Part shown: positions 11,097 to 23,100 of the stretch, one piece after another
Layout: each line of letters starts with the position of its first letter
How positions within the stretch are numbered: position 1 is the first letter of the stretch
NCBI RefSeq assembly: GCF_000003815.2
Contig: NC_049981.1
Location: 12,369,625 to 12,433,624, forward strand
Direction: 5' to 3'
DNA: 64,000 nt
Source of the DNA: Branchiostoma floridae
Taxonomy: Eukaryota > Chordata > Leptocardii > Amphioxiformes > Branchiostomatidae
Notes under the pieces: generated by a model
Seen by the model: the letters and a program-made list of their open reading frames with translations, nothing else
Databases searched by the model: none
What the model was told of the DNA's origin: nothing
Translations under genes and position numbers: made by a program

Positions 11097-14000
11097 AATG
11101 TATGGATATTGTAAGAATTAGAAAACGACAAAATGCACAGGGAGGGGGAGGGGGTAGATGAGTTGGGCAGATGATCTACGCAAGCCTGGTCTAGTCTCGT
11201 ATTCTCTCACGAGATCGAGACTAGACCATTCTCCGCGTCCAAGATGTACTGACAGACATAAAAAATTTGGAGGTACGTTCTCTACCTTTAATAAATAGTC
11301 ATTGATCGAAGAAAATTGATAGCAACTTAAACATACGTGACTAATGAATCTCTTCAACGACAAAATGCATAAAAAGTAAGAAAAATTTGTTCAAACTCGT
11401 CGAGTATCTTTCGAACCTCGCAGTGACTCAAGCGTGACGTAAGTGCAGTGAGAGTACACCTTTCGATCACAGCCAGGCTGGATAACAAACTGCGGTATGG
11501 ATCAGGAAAGCTTATCTACTCCGGCCAAGATCCGTGATGAGGGGTGATCTATCATAAAACGTATGCTGGACAAAATCATGTCAAACAGTAAACGAAATGG
11601 AAAATAATTGAATAGCTGCATTTACCTGGTGTCCAGCTTGTTGCCACGGTGTTAACAGCACCAATGGTAATTCTTGCAATGCTGGACTGGCCAGACCTGA
11701 TCTTTACACGATACCCGTTGTTATCCGGCGTGTCAAGCCGGAAAGTGCACATCCCGCTGGTGTTGACCTCAAAGATGAACGGCGATGAGGTGACCTCCGG
11801 GAGGTCGTAGGTCAACTGACCAGAAGCTTCAAGGTGCTTCGAAGTCGAACAGGATGCTGGGTAGAGATAATAAGTCAAAGAAAACTGTAACAGTTATACT
11901 ATTAATACTTTTCTAACACTTAGGCCACAGCAAGTGGCGTTGGCGTGGCGTAACTGGTAGAGCGTTCGGCTCGGAATCGAAAGGTTCCGAGTTCGATTCC
12001 CACCTTGCCCCGACGTTGTGCCCTTGGGAAAGGCACTTTACAAGACTTTCCCTTACGGTGGAGTGACGCCCACCGAGCTTCTTCGGCTAATCTGTCTAAC
12101 TGTGTGCCAAAAACACACTACGGATTTGGTGCATCGATGTGCCAACATCTGCACATTGACTTCCACCAAGAACCGTTAATTTTTTTTAGGCCACAGCAAG
12201 TAAATTTTATGGATGACATCAGCGCGCGCATTAATTTCCGCCTGATTTCAGTAAAAAAATTTTTTTTTTTCTGCAGGGACGGTCAACATGACGATAAATT
12301 ACCTAAATGAGCAAATATGTTGTGTTGTAGCCTAATGATTGTACTTGTAGAAGTGACACTTGCGAGATACCGATGACTGTAGTTGTAGAAATAAAACTTA
12401 TTGGATAGTTGTAAAAGAGACACCAATATGGAAGCCATGAGGGTGGTTGCCTATTTTTGAAAATGTAGCCATCTTGTTTTTTTTTCACCCATCTTGTTTT
12501 TTTTCGCCCCATCGCACTATTTTTCCACTCTGCAGAGGATGCCATCCATAAAATCTACTTGCTGTGGCCTTACTATTTCAAAAAGCTTTATGCGACATGT
12601 TAGCATGATAAACGTCATATTTGGTAGGTGGGGCTGAGAGTCTTGAAAACCTACGAGCTACTGTGATGATGCAAAGAACACATTTTTATTGCCAAATGCG
12701 GTATAGAAAGTAAGCTATGAGTAAATACTAAATTGTTTTATCGTTTTTATCGTTAGATATGAAAAAGCAACATGTGGTGACGCCCAGGAAACAAAATGGC
12801 GTCTACATCAAACACTGTCAGTTTAATCAGTGGGAGGCCATTATAGTAATTTGGAGATCATAGAGTGACTGCCGTGTCCTTTCTTGCTTCAGTAGTCAAT
12901 GAGTTTTAATATATACATACATATAACGTTACTAAAGAGTTGAAGGATACACAGAATATGTATACAATGTTTTAAGGGATTTTCGAATGCTTCAGCTGTC
13001 CATTTTATGGTTGACAACAATAAGACTTAGAGTCATAGTTGTTGTTCCTGATATGGCCCATGAATAAATAATATGCAACATCTATTGTGGTAAGACCACA
13101 CCCAAGCCTGCCTGCTATGGAAAAACTTACCTTCATCTTTTAGTAATCCCACGATTATCTACTTTTATAAAAAAACGAAATGGCAAGAGGGTAGTGAGTA
13201 TGACTGTTGTATACTTGCATGCATTGATGTTTATTTACAGTTTCTAGAGACATTTTTTACAGACTTGAAATATTACTTTTGATGAAGTGGTCATTGACCT
13301 ATCTATAGGGCATGACATATCCCATTATGTGATATGTCCACGGAGCTATTTTGAAAACATCCAAACACTGACAATATCCGCACGTGTTACTGTGCGTGAC
13401 GACCTAGATATCAGAAATATACTGCTAAGAAGGCCCGAGTGCTTGCTAAATTGTATCAATTATTTCTACATCATTCTAAACTTTAGAATAGCTAAGCTAA
13501 CAGATGTGACGGATGTTAGTGACGACTATCATTCTCGAATAGATCTGTTTATCCATGTTTGATACTGTAGTGTAGGGCTGGTGTGAATTATGATATACTA
13601 TAGTCAACATTGGCCGATGTAACTCGTGTATTTATACATACATATTCTATATATATTACTTGTCTATGGGTGGTCAGAAAATGCCATCGGTCTAATAAGC
13701 AGGGCAATTTTACAGCAATCTTTAAAAAATGAAACGGTGTCTTCGGTGAATAGCAGCACATAAAAATGAATTTTATTTCTTCCTGAGGCGCTGGGATGTG
13801 TTAATGAGGGAAAAATGTATGTAGTTAAAAATGGAAGAGTAGAAAATAAGTTTCTATATAGACAAGTGAGATCGTAGAAATAGATTTTCAAATCTAGAAA
13901 GAAAGAAAAAAGACAGAAGGAACTTAATATTAGCGCTCTGTGCATAAAACCGGCACTTGAAGCCTTTTTTTAGATCTACGTAAAGCTATCTGGTAGATCC

Positions 14001-14708
14001 TATCTTGGTATCATTAGAAAAAAAAACTACAGACGCCACAATATAGGCCGACATAACCGCATTCCTCTGGAGCAAAGAATTTGCCAATACTGTAACTTGA
14101 ATAAGATAGAGGATGAGTGTCGCTTTATCGTTGATTGTACTTTATACAACAACGAAAGAAACGTCCTTTTTGAAAATATGCAACAGATGTTCCCTAATTT
14201 CCGATACTTGAATACCACGGAAAATTCATATTTCTCATGCATTTAGATAAACCATACATTCCATGATTTCATCTGCCCTTATGTTTATAACTGTTTTAAG
14301 AAGCGAGAAGAAGTTTAACTTGTACATACTAGAATGTATTAGCATATGTAAAGGTGATAAGATACCTTTTTCTTATACAGTATCGAAATTGTACCTTGTC
14401 ACTAGCGCTACGACCTGTACTTAGCTTGTTTGAGCACAAATGTACAATAAAGGCCATTCATTCATTCATTATCTTGACGAAACAACAGCTAAAATTCACT
14501 TGTTACTTGATGAACCATGATACTAGCTTGTTTCTGGGAGGGAAGTGGTAAAATAGATGATAATACTTTGCGTGAGTAATGCCATCTATTTTGATGAGGA
14601 TTATTCTTTCCATGTCAGATGATGTTAGAGCATACCTTTTGCACGTAGTGCACAGGCGAGAATAACGCAGCAGGTGAACCAGAAGACTGAACCTTGTTGT
14701 AAAGTCAT
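9790..14708 (-). CDS. Secreted modular protein, FAMeT-like/CCP/EGF cassette (upstream gene or gene part)
   Basis: Exons: 14708-14636 (24-residue signal peptide, starts MTLQQGSV), 11856-11626 (FAMeT-like first half with SPFIFEV and NGYRVKI), 10856-10665 (second half with [10 protein letters not shown] and [11 protein letters not shown]), 10229-10035 (CCP; CVDPP, CSPGY, final FC) and 9918-9790 (EGF; starts DIDEC). All boundaries are phase 1 and GT-AG, and the cassette matches the two at 1566-3013 and 4-1058 exon for exon. The EGF exon ends with one base of a split codon, so at least one more exon must follow. None is visible before the minisatellite at 8222-9655. The transcript could run on to the exon ending at 3013, which joins in frame, giving one gene with three cassettes. 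The 3' end and the gene count are therefore open. The intron at 10857-11625 carries a foldback element, and the first intron carries a MITE with a SINE inside it. Predicted secreted or extracellular-matrix protein; function unknown. Confidence 0.8.
10942..11461. mobile_element. Foldback/MITE element in an intron of the cassette gene
   Basis: The ends form an inverted repeat starting AGGTGTACTCT and ending AGAGTACACCT. The similarity runs about 45 bp inward and continues weakly to about 100 bp. Inside are an AT-dinucleotide run (11056-11092) and a hairpin (11188-11227) with 12-bp arms GGTCTAGTCTCG. The element has no coding capacity. It lies between the two exons of a FAMeT-like domain and should be spliced out. 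Confidence 0.7.
11920..12572. mobile_element. PIF/Harbinger-like MITE interrupted by a SINE
   Basis: The inverted ends begin GGCCACAGCAAGT. Next to the SINE the end is repeated at 12189, and the right end lies at about 12537-12569; the match extends over some 33 bp. The outer flanks are TTA on both sides (11920-11922 and 12570-12572), fitting the 3-bp TWA target duplication known for PIF/Harbinger elements. The superfamily assignment is inference from the ends alone; no transposase is present. Confidence 0.75.
11936..12186 (+). mobile_element. tRNA-derived SINE with 15-bp target-site duplication
   Basis: A tRNA-like head shows an A-box-like TGGCGTAACTGGTAGAG and a B-box-like AGTTCGATTCC. A body with the motif CCTTGGGAAAGGCAC follows, then a short T-rich tail. 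It is flanked by a perfect 15-bp direct repeat (11921-11935 and 12187-12201) that is itself the terminal sequence of the surrounding MITE, so the SINE jumped into the MITE after it had arrived. It is not a functional tRNA gene: the acceptor stem does not close. Confidence 0.88.
12573..13224. other. Intronic sequence, nothing recognised
   Basis: AT-rich sequence inside the first intron of the cassette gene. No exon-like ORF bounded by splice sites, no clear repeat and no RNA gene seen. Confidence 0.5.
14033..14484 (+). pseudogene. 5'-truncated LINE 3' end, reverse-transcriptase C-terminal remnant
   Basis: The plus strand encodes a C-terminal LINE fragment with the zinc-knuckle-like stretch [16 protein letters not shown]. 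It is related to the longer copies at 22826-23479 and 18062-18520. An in-frame TAG at 14244-14246 breaks it before the family end FKKREEV. The 3' region ends in an ATTC-type short repeat tail at about 14456-14470. The segment is absent from the paralogous place in the duplicated block (near 16530), so its insertion edges can be read by comparison. Confidence 0.75.
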
Positions 14709-15027
14709 CCTTCTGACGGGCGTGCCCTTTGACAGTCGGCGGGAACAAGCGCGAGCGGTCCCGTAAGAAATATGCCTCTGTTCTTGAAAACCTTCGTCCG
14801 ACTGATTATTCACCGTTTCAGTTGCGAAGTCATGAATTAAATCAACGAAGAAATTATTTCTCGGATAAGAATGTCTTTGGATGAAAAATCTGCCGAGAAA
14901 ACGATCTCTACGCATCTTCCACACCATTTAAAAATGGTAGTCTTATCGATCAAATTTTGTGTCGTAATGATATGGAAGGGCGTAACAAATGGAAACTGTA
15001 GGTCATGCATACAATTTTCCCTTAATG

Positions 15028-15462
15028 TACACCTTCCCAAGCGACCACCTCTTCTTAGCGACCACCTGACCATTACGACCGCTTTTTCTCGGTCCCGAAA
15101 ATTTTCCCCATTGACGTAAGCGAACTCTTCACAACGACCACATGGCCAAGGCGACCGCGACCTCCAAAAAATTGGGACCACATCCCTGCCCATAACGACC
15201 GCGTGATTTTCAAACCTTGAGGTGTTATCGATTTTCAATGATAACTTACGCGATTTTGTTCTGAATTCTGCGTCGGATTTTGACTACCATTACAATGTTA
15301 CGTACGTGCACGTGCGTTTGCTTGCTATTTGCCACTAAACACAACGGAAACCATTTAAACTATGCATCGGGCATGTTGTGATGAGTTGTTGATACTCTTC
15401 TAACCGATCACCTGACCAAATCGACGGCGTTTGCCCGCCCCCGTGGTCGTCTTGGGCAGGTT
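15028..15462. mobile_element. Candidate foldback element with GCGACCAC-type repeats
   Basis: The left end ACCTTCCCAAGCGACCAC is matched in inverted orientation near 15440-15462 (GTGGTCGTCTTGGGCAGGT), with a few mismatches. The left part repeats gcgaccac/aacgaccgc motifs. The segment is absent from the other copy of the segmental duplication, supporting insertion. No target-site duplication could be fixed. Confidence 0.5.
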
Positions 15463-15894
15463 TGATTGTATATGAAATTTGTTCCCGCAAATGCACAGAC
15501 TATCATCTGCAAAAGTCTTATGCATGTTTTTTTTCCAAATTTTGAACTCTACATAATTTTCTTACCATGACCAACTTTTTTTTCGGATATCAGCAGGCGC
15601 CATATTCTTTATCATTCTATCATTCTACCATTATTACAATTCTATGGTTATAATAGATTAAAAGCAAAACGTCATGTTATTACTCGATGTCCTTCGTCAG
15701 AGAGTAATGTGCGTAATGGTCCTTTATGATAGATCCACGTGGGACGTTAGAGGCGGTCTCGTCATGTGGATATGAGAAATGGAAGGACATCTAGGCAAAT
15801 GGGAATAAAAAGCGAAGTACAGTAGTACCTGGACCTTTTCAGTCATCCCACATTTTTCTACCTTATCAAGACAACGAAATGACATGGTGGTTGC

Positions 15895-17430
15895 TTTCAA
15901 AAAATGGTGTTTATTTACAGTTTCAAGAACATCTTTTGCAGGCTTATGTGGAGGTTATTGACATCTGTGGAGAGTATATATGACACTCCCTTTCATGTCG
16001 TAAATCATGTGTCTGTTTTGAACACACCATAAAACTGACAATATCTGCACGTTTGGCTGTACGTGACAACGTTGATGTCAGCGATGGAGTACTGTGAGGG
16101 CTTAGGTGCATGCTATAGTGTTGTATGAATCCTTTTGAACGTCATTCTAAAACTCTACTTTAGTCTGGAATGTGTGAAATATTTCACTTCAACCTATAAA
16201 CATTGACATAGTCTACGGTCGGAAAACGACACTATGGAGAAACAATAAGAAAATGACACTTTTTTCCAACAGAGGAGGGACAATTGAGTAAAGAAATTTA
16301 AACTGTATGGTTTTCAAAATGGAAAATTAAAAGGTTGTGAAGTGTTGCTGTATTGACTAGTAAGGTCGTTAAGTCTGAAGATAGATTCATGAATCTAGAA
16401 AGAAAAAGACGAACTTTTACATGCTTAAAGTGGTACTGGGAGGAAAGGTGTTCGAAACTACTTTTTCTTAGATCTTGAGCTCCTTGGTAGATCCAATTCC
16501 ATCACTAAAACTAGAGACACCATTATATTATATGGTGCAACAAACAGGTATTTGCTTATTTAGACTTGCATTCACTTGTTGCTTGATATAACCATGTTTC
16601 TGAAAGGGAAGTGGTAATATAGATGATAATACTTTGCGTGAGTAATGCCATCTTTTTTTATGAGGATTATTCTTCTATGTTAAATGATGTTAAAGCATAC
16701 CTTTGACACGTAGTGCACAGGCGAGAATAATACAACAGGTGAACCAGAAGACTGAACCTTGCCGTAAAGTCATCCTTCTGATGACGGGCGTGCCCTTTGA
16801 CAGCCGGCGGGGACAAGCGCGAGTGGCCCCGACAGAAATATGCCTCTGTCCCGGCAGACGTACGTCCTACTGAGTCTTTTACCTTTTCAGTTGCTAAGTC
16901 CCGAATTAGATCAACAAAGAATATCTTCTGGAAGATATGTATATCTTTGGATAGAAATCAGCCAAGAAAACGATATCCGGATGCCCGCCTCCTTCACGTT
17001 AAAAAAAAAAGATAGGTATGCCAGAACAGACTTTGTGTCGTCATTATATGGAAGGGTGGGGTGGAACCAATGGAAATTAAATAGGCCATGCATACAATTA
17101 TCATATAAACCTTTGACTATCAACGGTCAGTATTTTCTATTTCTCGAATTTGAGTATTTGTTTTTTCTTCTTAGCTTGATACACATTTGGTAATTATCAG
17201 CAGCGACTTTTTGGTGATTATCAACAAGCGATTTTTCACAATTTAACTATTTTTACAATCTATGTTATATATTGAAAGCAGAACGACAGTTCACTCAATG
17301 TCCTTGGTTAGAGAATGATGTGTTTAATGGTCCTTTATAATAGATCCACGTGGGACGTTAGAAGCAGTCTCCTCATGTGGAAATGAGAAATGGAAGGACA
17401 TACTAGTAGCACATGGGAATAAAAATATCT
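15895..17430. repeat. Tandem segmental duplication, copy 2 (contains first exon 16701-16773)
   Basis: Collinear partner of 13225-15812. Similarity is highest around the signal-peptide exon and in the block near 17340 that begins with TAGATCCACGTGGGACGTTAG. It lacks the LINE and foldback insertions of copy 1 and so shows the pre-insertion arrangement. Confidence 0.8.
16701..16773 (-). CDS. Duplicated signal-peptide first exon (alternative 5' exon)
   Basis: The minus strand encodes a 24-residue signal peptide starting MTLRQGSV with a hydrophobic FWFTCCIILACAL core, ending in phase 1 before a GTATGC donor. It differs at only a few residues from the first exon at 14636-14708, and the flanks are duplicated as well. 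No cassette exon lies between the two copies. It would therefore have to splice to the same acceptor at 11856, acting as an alternative promoter/first exon, or be a non-functional duplicate. The open frame, intact ATG and intact donor favour function. Transcription is not shown. Confidence 0.65.
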
Positions 17431-18061
17431 ACTCCGTTGAAAATTTGGAAAAAAAAGAATACAAGAAGGTGAATTTTTTGATACCCTACAGAACATACCA
17501 GCCTTCTTTTAGTATGAATTATGAAATGCCCTTTAAGACATCCCCTCAGGTTGACTTAAACATGCGTTTATCATATTTATAGATATCAAAATATGTTGAT
17601 CATAAAATATTCATACACACGACTAGAGATGAACTTTGTATGATCCCAAAAATACATTAATAAAAACAAAAACATTCCTGACTGTATCAATGACTATGGT
17701 GCAAATTGCATATGGAATCATAAGCGGAATAAGTTATTGATTAGATGTGTGTTGACAAAAAAACAGAAAGCATTATGTGTAATTTTTCTCTATGAACGTT
17801 TATGTTACACACGAATCTGAAGAAATGTGGTGCAAAGAAGATTAATAAGACGTGGTATTTTCTCTCAAGAGCAATAAGATTAAGAGTTGCTTGGTTCGTA
17901 CTTATTTCCCTCTAGTCCGAGCAGATACATGGTGGCGTGATGGAAGAGGAACTGCTAAATTTAGAACTACATGGGCGATGTCAATCAGGACGGTGTCCTT
18001 TGATCCCAGGTATCTAAGCAACGGCGTGCGGTCAAGCAAAGGTTGTTCCAGCCAATGGACG
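17431..18061. other. Spacer, nothing recognised
   Basis: AT-rich sequence between the duplicated first-exon block and a LINE remnant. No exon with plausible splice signals or conserved domain seen on either strand. Confidence 0.5.
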
Positions 18062-18520
18062 AGTATGAATGAATGAATGAATTTTATTGCTAACAATCGC
18101 ACAGGGTAGAATGTATGGCAGCCAATAACAACTCATAGCTATAAAAACAATAATACTACGAGGATACGTACAGAACAGCAAAATATAATCGATAAAAGTA
18201 CAGTCATGTATGAGTGATCCGGTCACGCATTTGGAATTCGAATACAGTATAAAGAAACTAACTGAATGGGTATATGAGTTGCACATGATAGCGGTATATG
18301 GAAAATATCGTTCTGTGTACCAGTAAGGGAGACGTGTGTTTTGTTCTTATATATATTCTTAAACAACGTTTCTCTCTCTTTACTGTAGGTAGGACATTTA
18401 GTATGATAAGCGTATTCATATCCGCATGCGCAATAAGTCAAAAAGTGGCTGAGACATACCAAAACAGGTTTGGACAATTCTATGCAACCGACAGAGATCC
18501 ATATGTCCGGACATGTACAT
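18062..18520 (-). pseudogene. 5'-truncated LINE 3' end on minus strand
   Basis: Minus-strand ORF remnant ending at 18223 contains CPTYSKERETLF and LSCATHIPIQ, related to CPTYDRERQELL and LLSCPADISA of the copy at 22826-23479. The 3' end is an ATTC-type tail (18062-18085). It is 5'-truncated and non-functional. Confidence 0.7.
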
Positions 18521-18975
18521 AGAACTGTTCACATGCCAGGGCCTTCACCTTTAACCTGCGCTTGATCAGTTGGGCTAGTGAACATGTTTATTATGAGACG
18601 TCACCACTATAGAATACAAAAAACATTTGAGGAGAGCCACACCTTGAGCAGACTAAAAAACCCACCGCACTTGTAATATCTAAAAGATTAGAAGCCCATT
18701 CCGATGTGAGTCGTTCAAAACCTACAGTCCTATCGCCGCACACGGGGCAATTGTCGTGTCACTTACACCTGAGTTAGTGTCGAATGGCAGCCGCTCCGAA
18801 CCCTGGCGATTTAGCGCCGCCGATGGAAAGCTCCTCACAATTTAGCCCCTGGCTGCCCGCTGCGAGGAGAGAGTAGTCGCTCCACCCCAATAATGTATTC
18901 TACATAACCTTTTATTGGGCCCAAACATCACCAATCGGGACATGTTGGAGGCTAGCTGCATTACTAGAAACTTCA

Positions 18976-19023
<48 letters not shown>

Positions 19024-20147
19024 TAGCGAAATAAAGGTGTAGTTATTTAAGGAAGCTTAACTATCGACATTTATGATAGCAGGATATAAATTTGTGTATG
19101 AGAAATATACGTGACAAAAATTAGAATATTAATTACTATCTTACAGAAGTTGGAACGACGCAAATGCAAGCATATATAGTACAAACAATGACTTCTAAAA
19201 TCCGGCATTCTTTCGGGGAATGCTGTTGTCCGTCTATCATAACCTCGCCCTAGATAAATACTGGGATCATTGTATATGACTGCCCAATCATTTTCTGAAT
19301 GACAAAGAATATAGGTGCAGTATCCAGGCGCCGGTAGGCATATGACGACAGAGGCCGGTTTTTCCACTCGTTACGTTACGTATACACGCAACGAGTATGG
19401 CAAACCCACAGCTTTGAGTCTGACACACAACTAGACCTTCTTTTGTCTCGGTATGTCGTTTCTTCGTAAATCATATACAAGTTCTTATCTTTGGCAGTAG
19501 AATTGACTAGATTAAGACGTATTTGTTCGAACAGTCGAAGAGTTCAACTGTACTATGTAGCTATAGCAGTAATTTCTTTATTATATGGTGCTAACACTAA
19601 TATGTCTCGTAATCGCGTTATACCCCTGTCACATTATCCACGATCTTCGGGCGTATCGATGGAAGATCAGCCATATTTAAGATCACAGAATCGTCGTCCG
19701 ACCGATTTTCGTCAAATGTGACAAGGGGTTACAAGTATGTCCTTTGTGTATCCAAGCGTAATGGTAGACGTTTCATTGTCTAAAACTTGTAGTACGGTTA
19801 CAGATGTTTTGTAGGACGAACAGAAATTTGTACACAGTCGAAATCTATCTGTTGATCCATTTCTTTCCTGATATGTACTTATGGAACAGAACAAGGATAT
19901 TTCATATCCACTATGGGTATTATTAATTTTTTTTATGTTGAAATTTTTGTCTGTATGTTTGTTGTTCTATCTCATGTATTACATTATTAGATTTATCTAA
20001 TGAAAGAAATGTGTGTTTGCAGATATCTTGGTGCGGGAATCAGCACAACTGTTGGCACATAAACAAGGACAAGACGCTAAGTATCACAGCATGTGTTAAC
20101 TCAGGTTGTGCAGAATTATTCTTATCTTTGGCTCCGAAGTACCAACA
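18521..20147. other. Intergenic spacer with simple repeat and short MITE
   Basis: Contains an ATC trinucleotide run at 18975-19023. A small inverted-end segment lies at about 19623-19733, with ends ACCCCTGTCACATT and AATGTGACAAGGGGT; it is about 110 bp and MITE-like. Otherwise nothing recognised. The last hundred bases precede the start codon of receptor gene A and should hold its promoter and 5' UTR, but no clear TATA box stands out. Confidence 0.5.
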
Positions 20148-23100
20148 ATGATGACATCAATTATTTTCATGTTCCTTATTCTGCTGTACGGATATGGTGA
20201 GTAAAATGGATGCTATCGAGTCGTTATATGATAGTTATTACAACTTCTACTGTTTCTTCTTGAGTGACAAGGTGTATGATTATCGCGGCCTCGCCCAAGG
20301 CAAGGGTTAGCCCTGTCCCCGTAGGGGAGGTTGGCGTCGTTACCTGACAGCTTGTTATTGTGTAACGTAGGCAACAAAATGTTGGGTAGCAAACTGATTC
20401 ATTATGTGAAAACTTGTGAATGAACGATACTCAAAACAATGGTCCTTTTTGCTACAAAGAAATCTGTTTTGTGTAGTATTCGACTCCCACTGGCGTTTTA
20501 ACAACCCTACAAGGCTAACTACCTCTGTACGATTGACTGTAAAAGTTAGTAAAATGACTATAGAGTCTACTTTGCTTAGCTCTTGTTATTTGCCTAGACC
20601 GGTAAAAGTGTGAATGCCTGATCAGAAATCAGTTCATTTTCCAATCGGTCCAACATCCGGTCAACCGAATTTTTTCAGGTCTGGTTTTTCTGGACCGGTC
20701 CAATGAGAAAAACGGGTTTTGTGCCGGTACACAGTACCGGTACCCAGCACTACTTGTGTGTATTTTTTCCACAGTAATAACCTAAGTACCACCAGATGAA
20801 TTGTAATGATACTTGTTTTTGTTAGGTGTTGTGAACACAAAGTTCAGGAACATTTTTGGCGCTATGGTGGATGATCTTAGTAACGCAACAGAACTTTCGT
20901 TTTCTGTATTTTTTTTGTCCTTTGCATTCTATGGTCTTGTTTTATGTCACGTACGTTTTTGTAACCATTGTAGATAAATTAGCATAGCACATGCTGTTGT
21001 TAAAGGGCATTGGACAACGTAGGACAAGGATATTTGCTGAGGGCGACAACTAGAGTAATGTTTTCCACACAATTATTTACAGTTGCTGCACTATCAGAAC
21101 GTGAACTGGTTGCCACGCTGATGACTGGTTATAACAAGGAAGCCCGACCTGTACGGGACCCTTCAAAACCGGTCACGGTCTCTTTGGATGTAACCCTGGC
21201 ACAGATAATCAGCGTGGTGAGTTCATCTATTGATCAAAACAGATTCTAATGTGACTCCATAGCTACCTGTTGATTGGTTGAAGCCTGAAGAGCCAGACCA
21301 ATAGATATGCTTACATGTGATGTCATGCATATGTAAATGTTACCCATACCCATGAATTCATCCAACAACGTCCGGCTTTAACAATCAAAAATGGCTGACA
21401 GTGACGTCATAGCTATGTCCGTGTAGCTAAATGTGTTGTTGTAAGAGCAAAACAGATTCAATCTAATAGTTCTGTTTTTTTGTTTCCTTTTGACAGAATG
21501 TTAAAGAGCAGACCATGACCACTAACTTGTGGATTCGACGAGTGAGTCAATCGTTTCTTTTTTTTTCTCACCTTTTCTTGGTGGTAGGGCTTACATCACA
21601 GATGTCGTATACAAGGTGGAGTCGTGTATTCAACATGCGTGAATGATGATTTTCGGGCCTAAGTATTTACTTAGGCTGTTGATTGGGCCGGGTATGTAAG
21701 ATTGCCGATTAAACCTTCTGTGGCTAGAAAGTAGAGAAAGGACGATGGAAATTTTAAGTGTATATTGAGACTAAACATTAGCAATTCAAAAGCCCTACCT
21801 ATGCTTCAAGTCCTTTTCTTAGGCATTTCCACTTCAGTGCTTTAAACATCAAATTATTTTCATCACTAATATATCATTGTTGTTGTTTCTATCCCCAGCG
21901 TTGGAGGGATGAATTTCTAACATGGAACATCTCAAAATATGACAATATCAAAACCGTCAACTTTAAGAGTGAACTTATATGGCGTCCCGATATTGTTCTC
22001 TACAACAGGTAAAAATCTGTTTATTCAAAACTTTAAAAAAATTATTAAATGCTGTACTCTTTTACGTGTTTAGTTTTACACAGGAATTGTATCTTTTATA
22101 CTTGACAGTTCTGATAGGCTATATGATAATAACGTACCAGTAATAGGGCCTTCACACTTAAACCGAATTAGCAGGAATCAAGCAGAACCAATCGTAATAA
22201 AGTATTTGCAAAATTCGTACCACATTCGGGGCCATTTGGGTGGGAATTCTAAATGGACCTTATATCCCCTTCACACGAGAAGGAATGAGCCAAAATGTCG
22301 TCAGAATGAAAATTATTTTCTATTCCTGGGAATTCATAGTTTATTCTAGAAATTCTGACTGGCTTCCAGATATTCTTTTGGCCACACTCTGACAGGATTC
22401 GAAGTGGCTTGCCGTTTCGGTTCTCTATCGAATGAGATAAGAATATTTCGAATAATGTTGGAATACCTTGGAATGCGGTCATACTGCAGTTAGAATAGTT
22501 AGAATCCACTTAGAATCCACTTTGAATCCCATTCGATATTTTTTCCACTTCGAATGCAGTTTTTAACATGTCAAAAACTTTCTGGCCAGCCAAAAGAACG
22601 GACACAAATAGTTGGAATGAAGTAAGAATTTCTGGAACACACTACGAATAGCCAGGAATTGCCAGGAATAGAAAATGATTTTCATTCCGACGGCATTTCG
22701 GCTCATTCTTGCTCTCGTGTGAAGGGGCTTTAGCGACCCCCTCTTCCTCGGTGTATATGGTGTCATAATGTCTTGTCCTTCGCTATAACCACCTCATACC
22801 TCTATACATTGATTCACAAACACAGTTGATAAAATACTGGCTTAGATTACATAACCTCCCAAATAACAGACTCGTAAAGAAAGCATACAATACTTCTGTT
22901 CAGCTACAACTAGACTGGGCTGTCCATGTACAAGACATGTTATGTAGACATGGTTTCCAAACTGTTTGGCTCAACCCTGCCGTGAATGCCAATCAGTTTG
23001 GAAATTTATTCAAAAACCGCCTGATAGACACATTTCTCTCTGGCTGGAGACAAGAAATAAGAAGTCTAAGCAAACTTAGTACTTATTGCAGAATCAAAAA

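Larger units (their letters stand above)
13225..15812. repeat. Tandem segmental duplication, copy 1 (contains first exon 14636-14708)
   Basis: Blocks at about 13225-13475, 13840-14035, 14485-14860, 15578-15664 and 15660-15812 match, in the same order and orientation, blocks at 15895-16130, 16335-16530, 16560-16905, 17210-17280 and 17270-17430. Copy 1 is longer mainly because a LINE fragment (about 14041-14484) and a foldback element (about 15028-15462) inserted into it after or around the time of duplication. Confidence 0.8.

Noticed and set aside
11936-12010. Possible tRNA gene
   Set aside because: A- and B-box-like sequences are present but the acceptor stem does not close. A SINE body, tail and 15-bp target duplication follow, so it is a tRNA-derived SINE.
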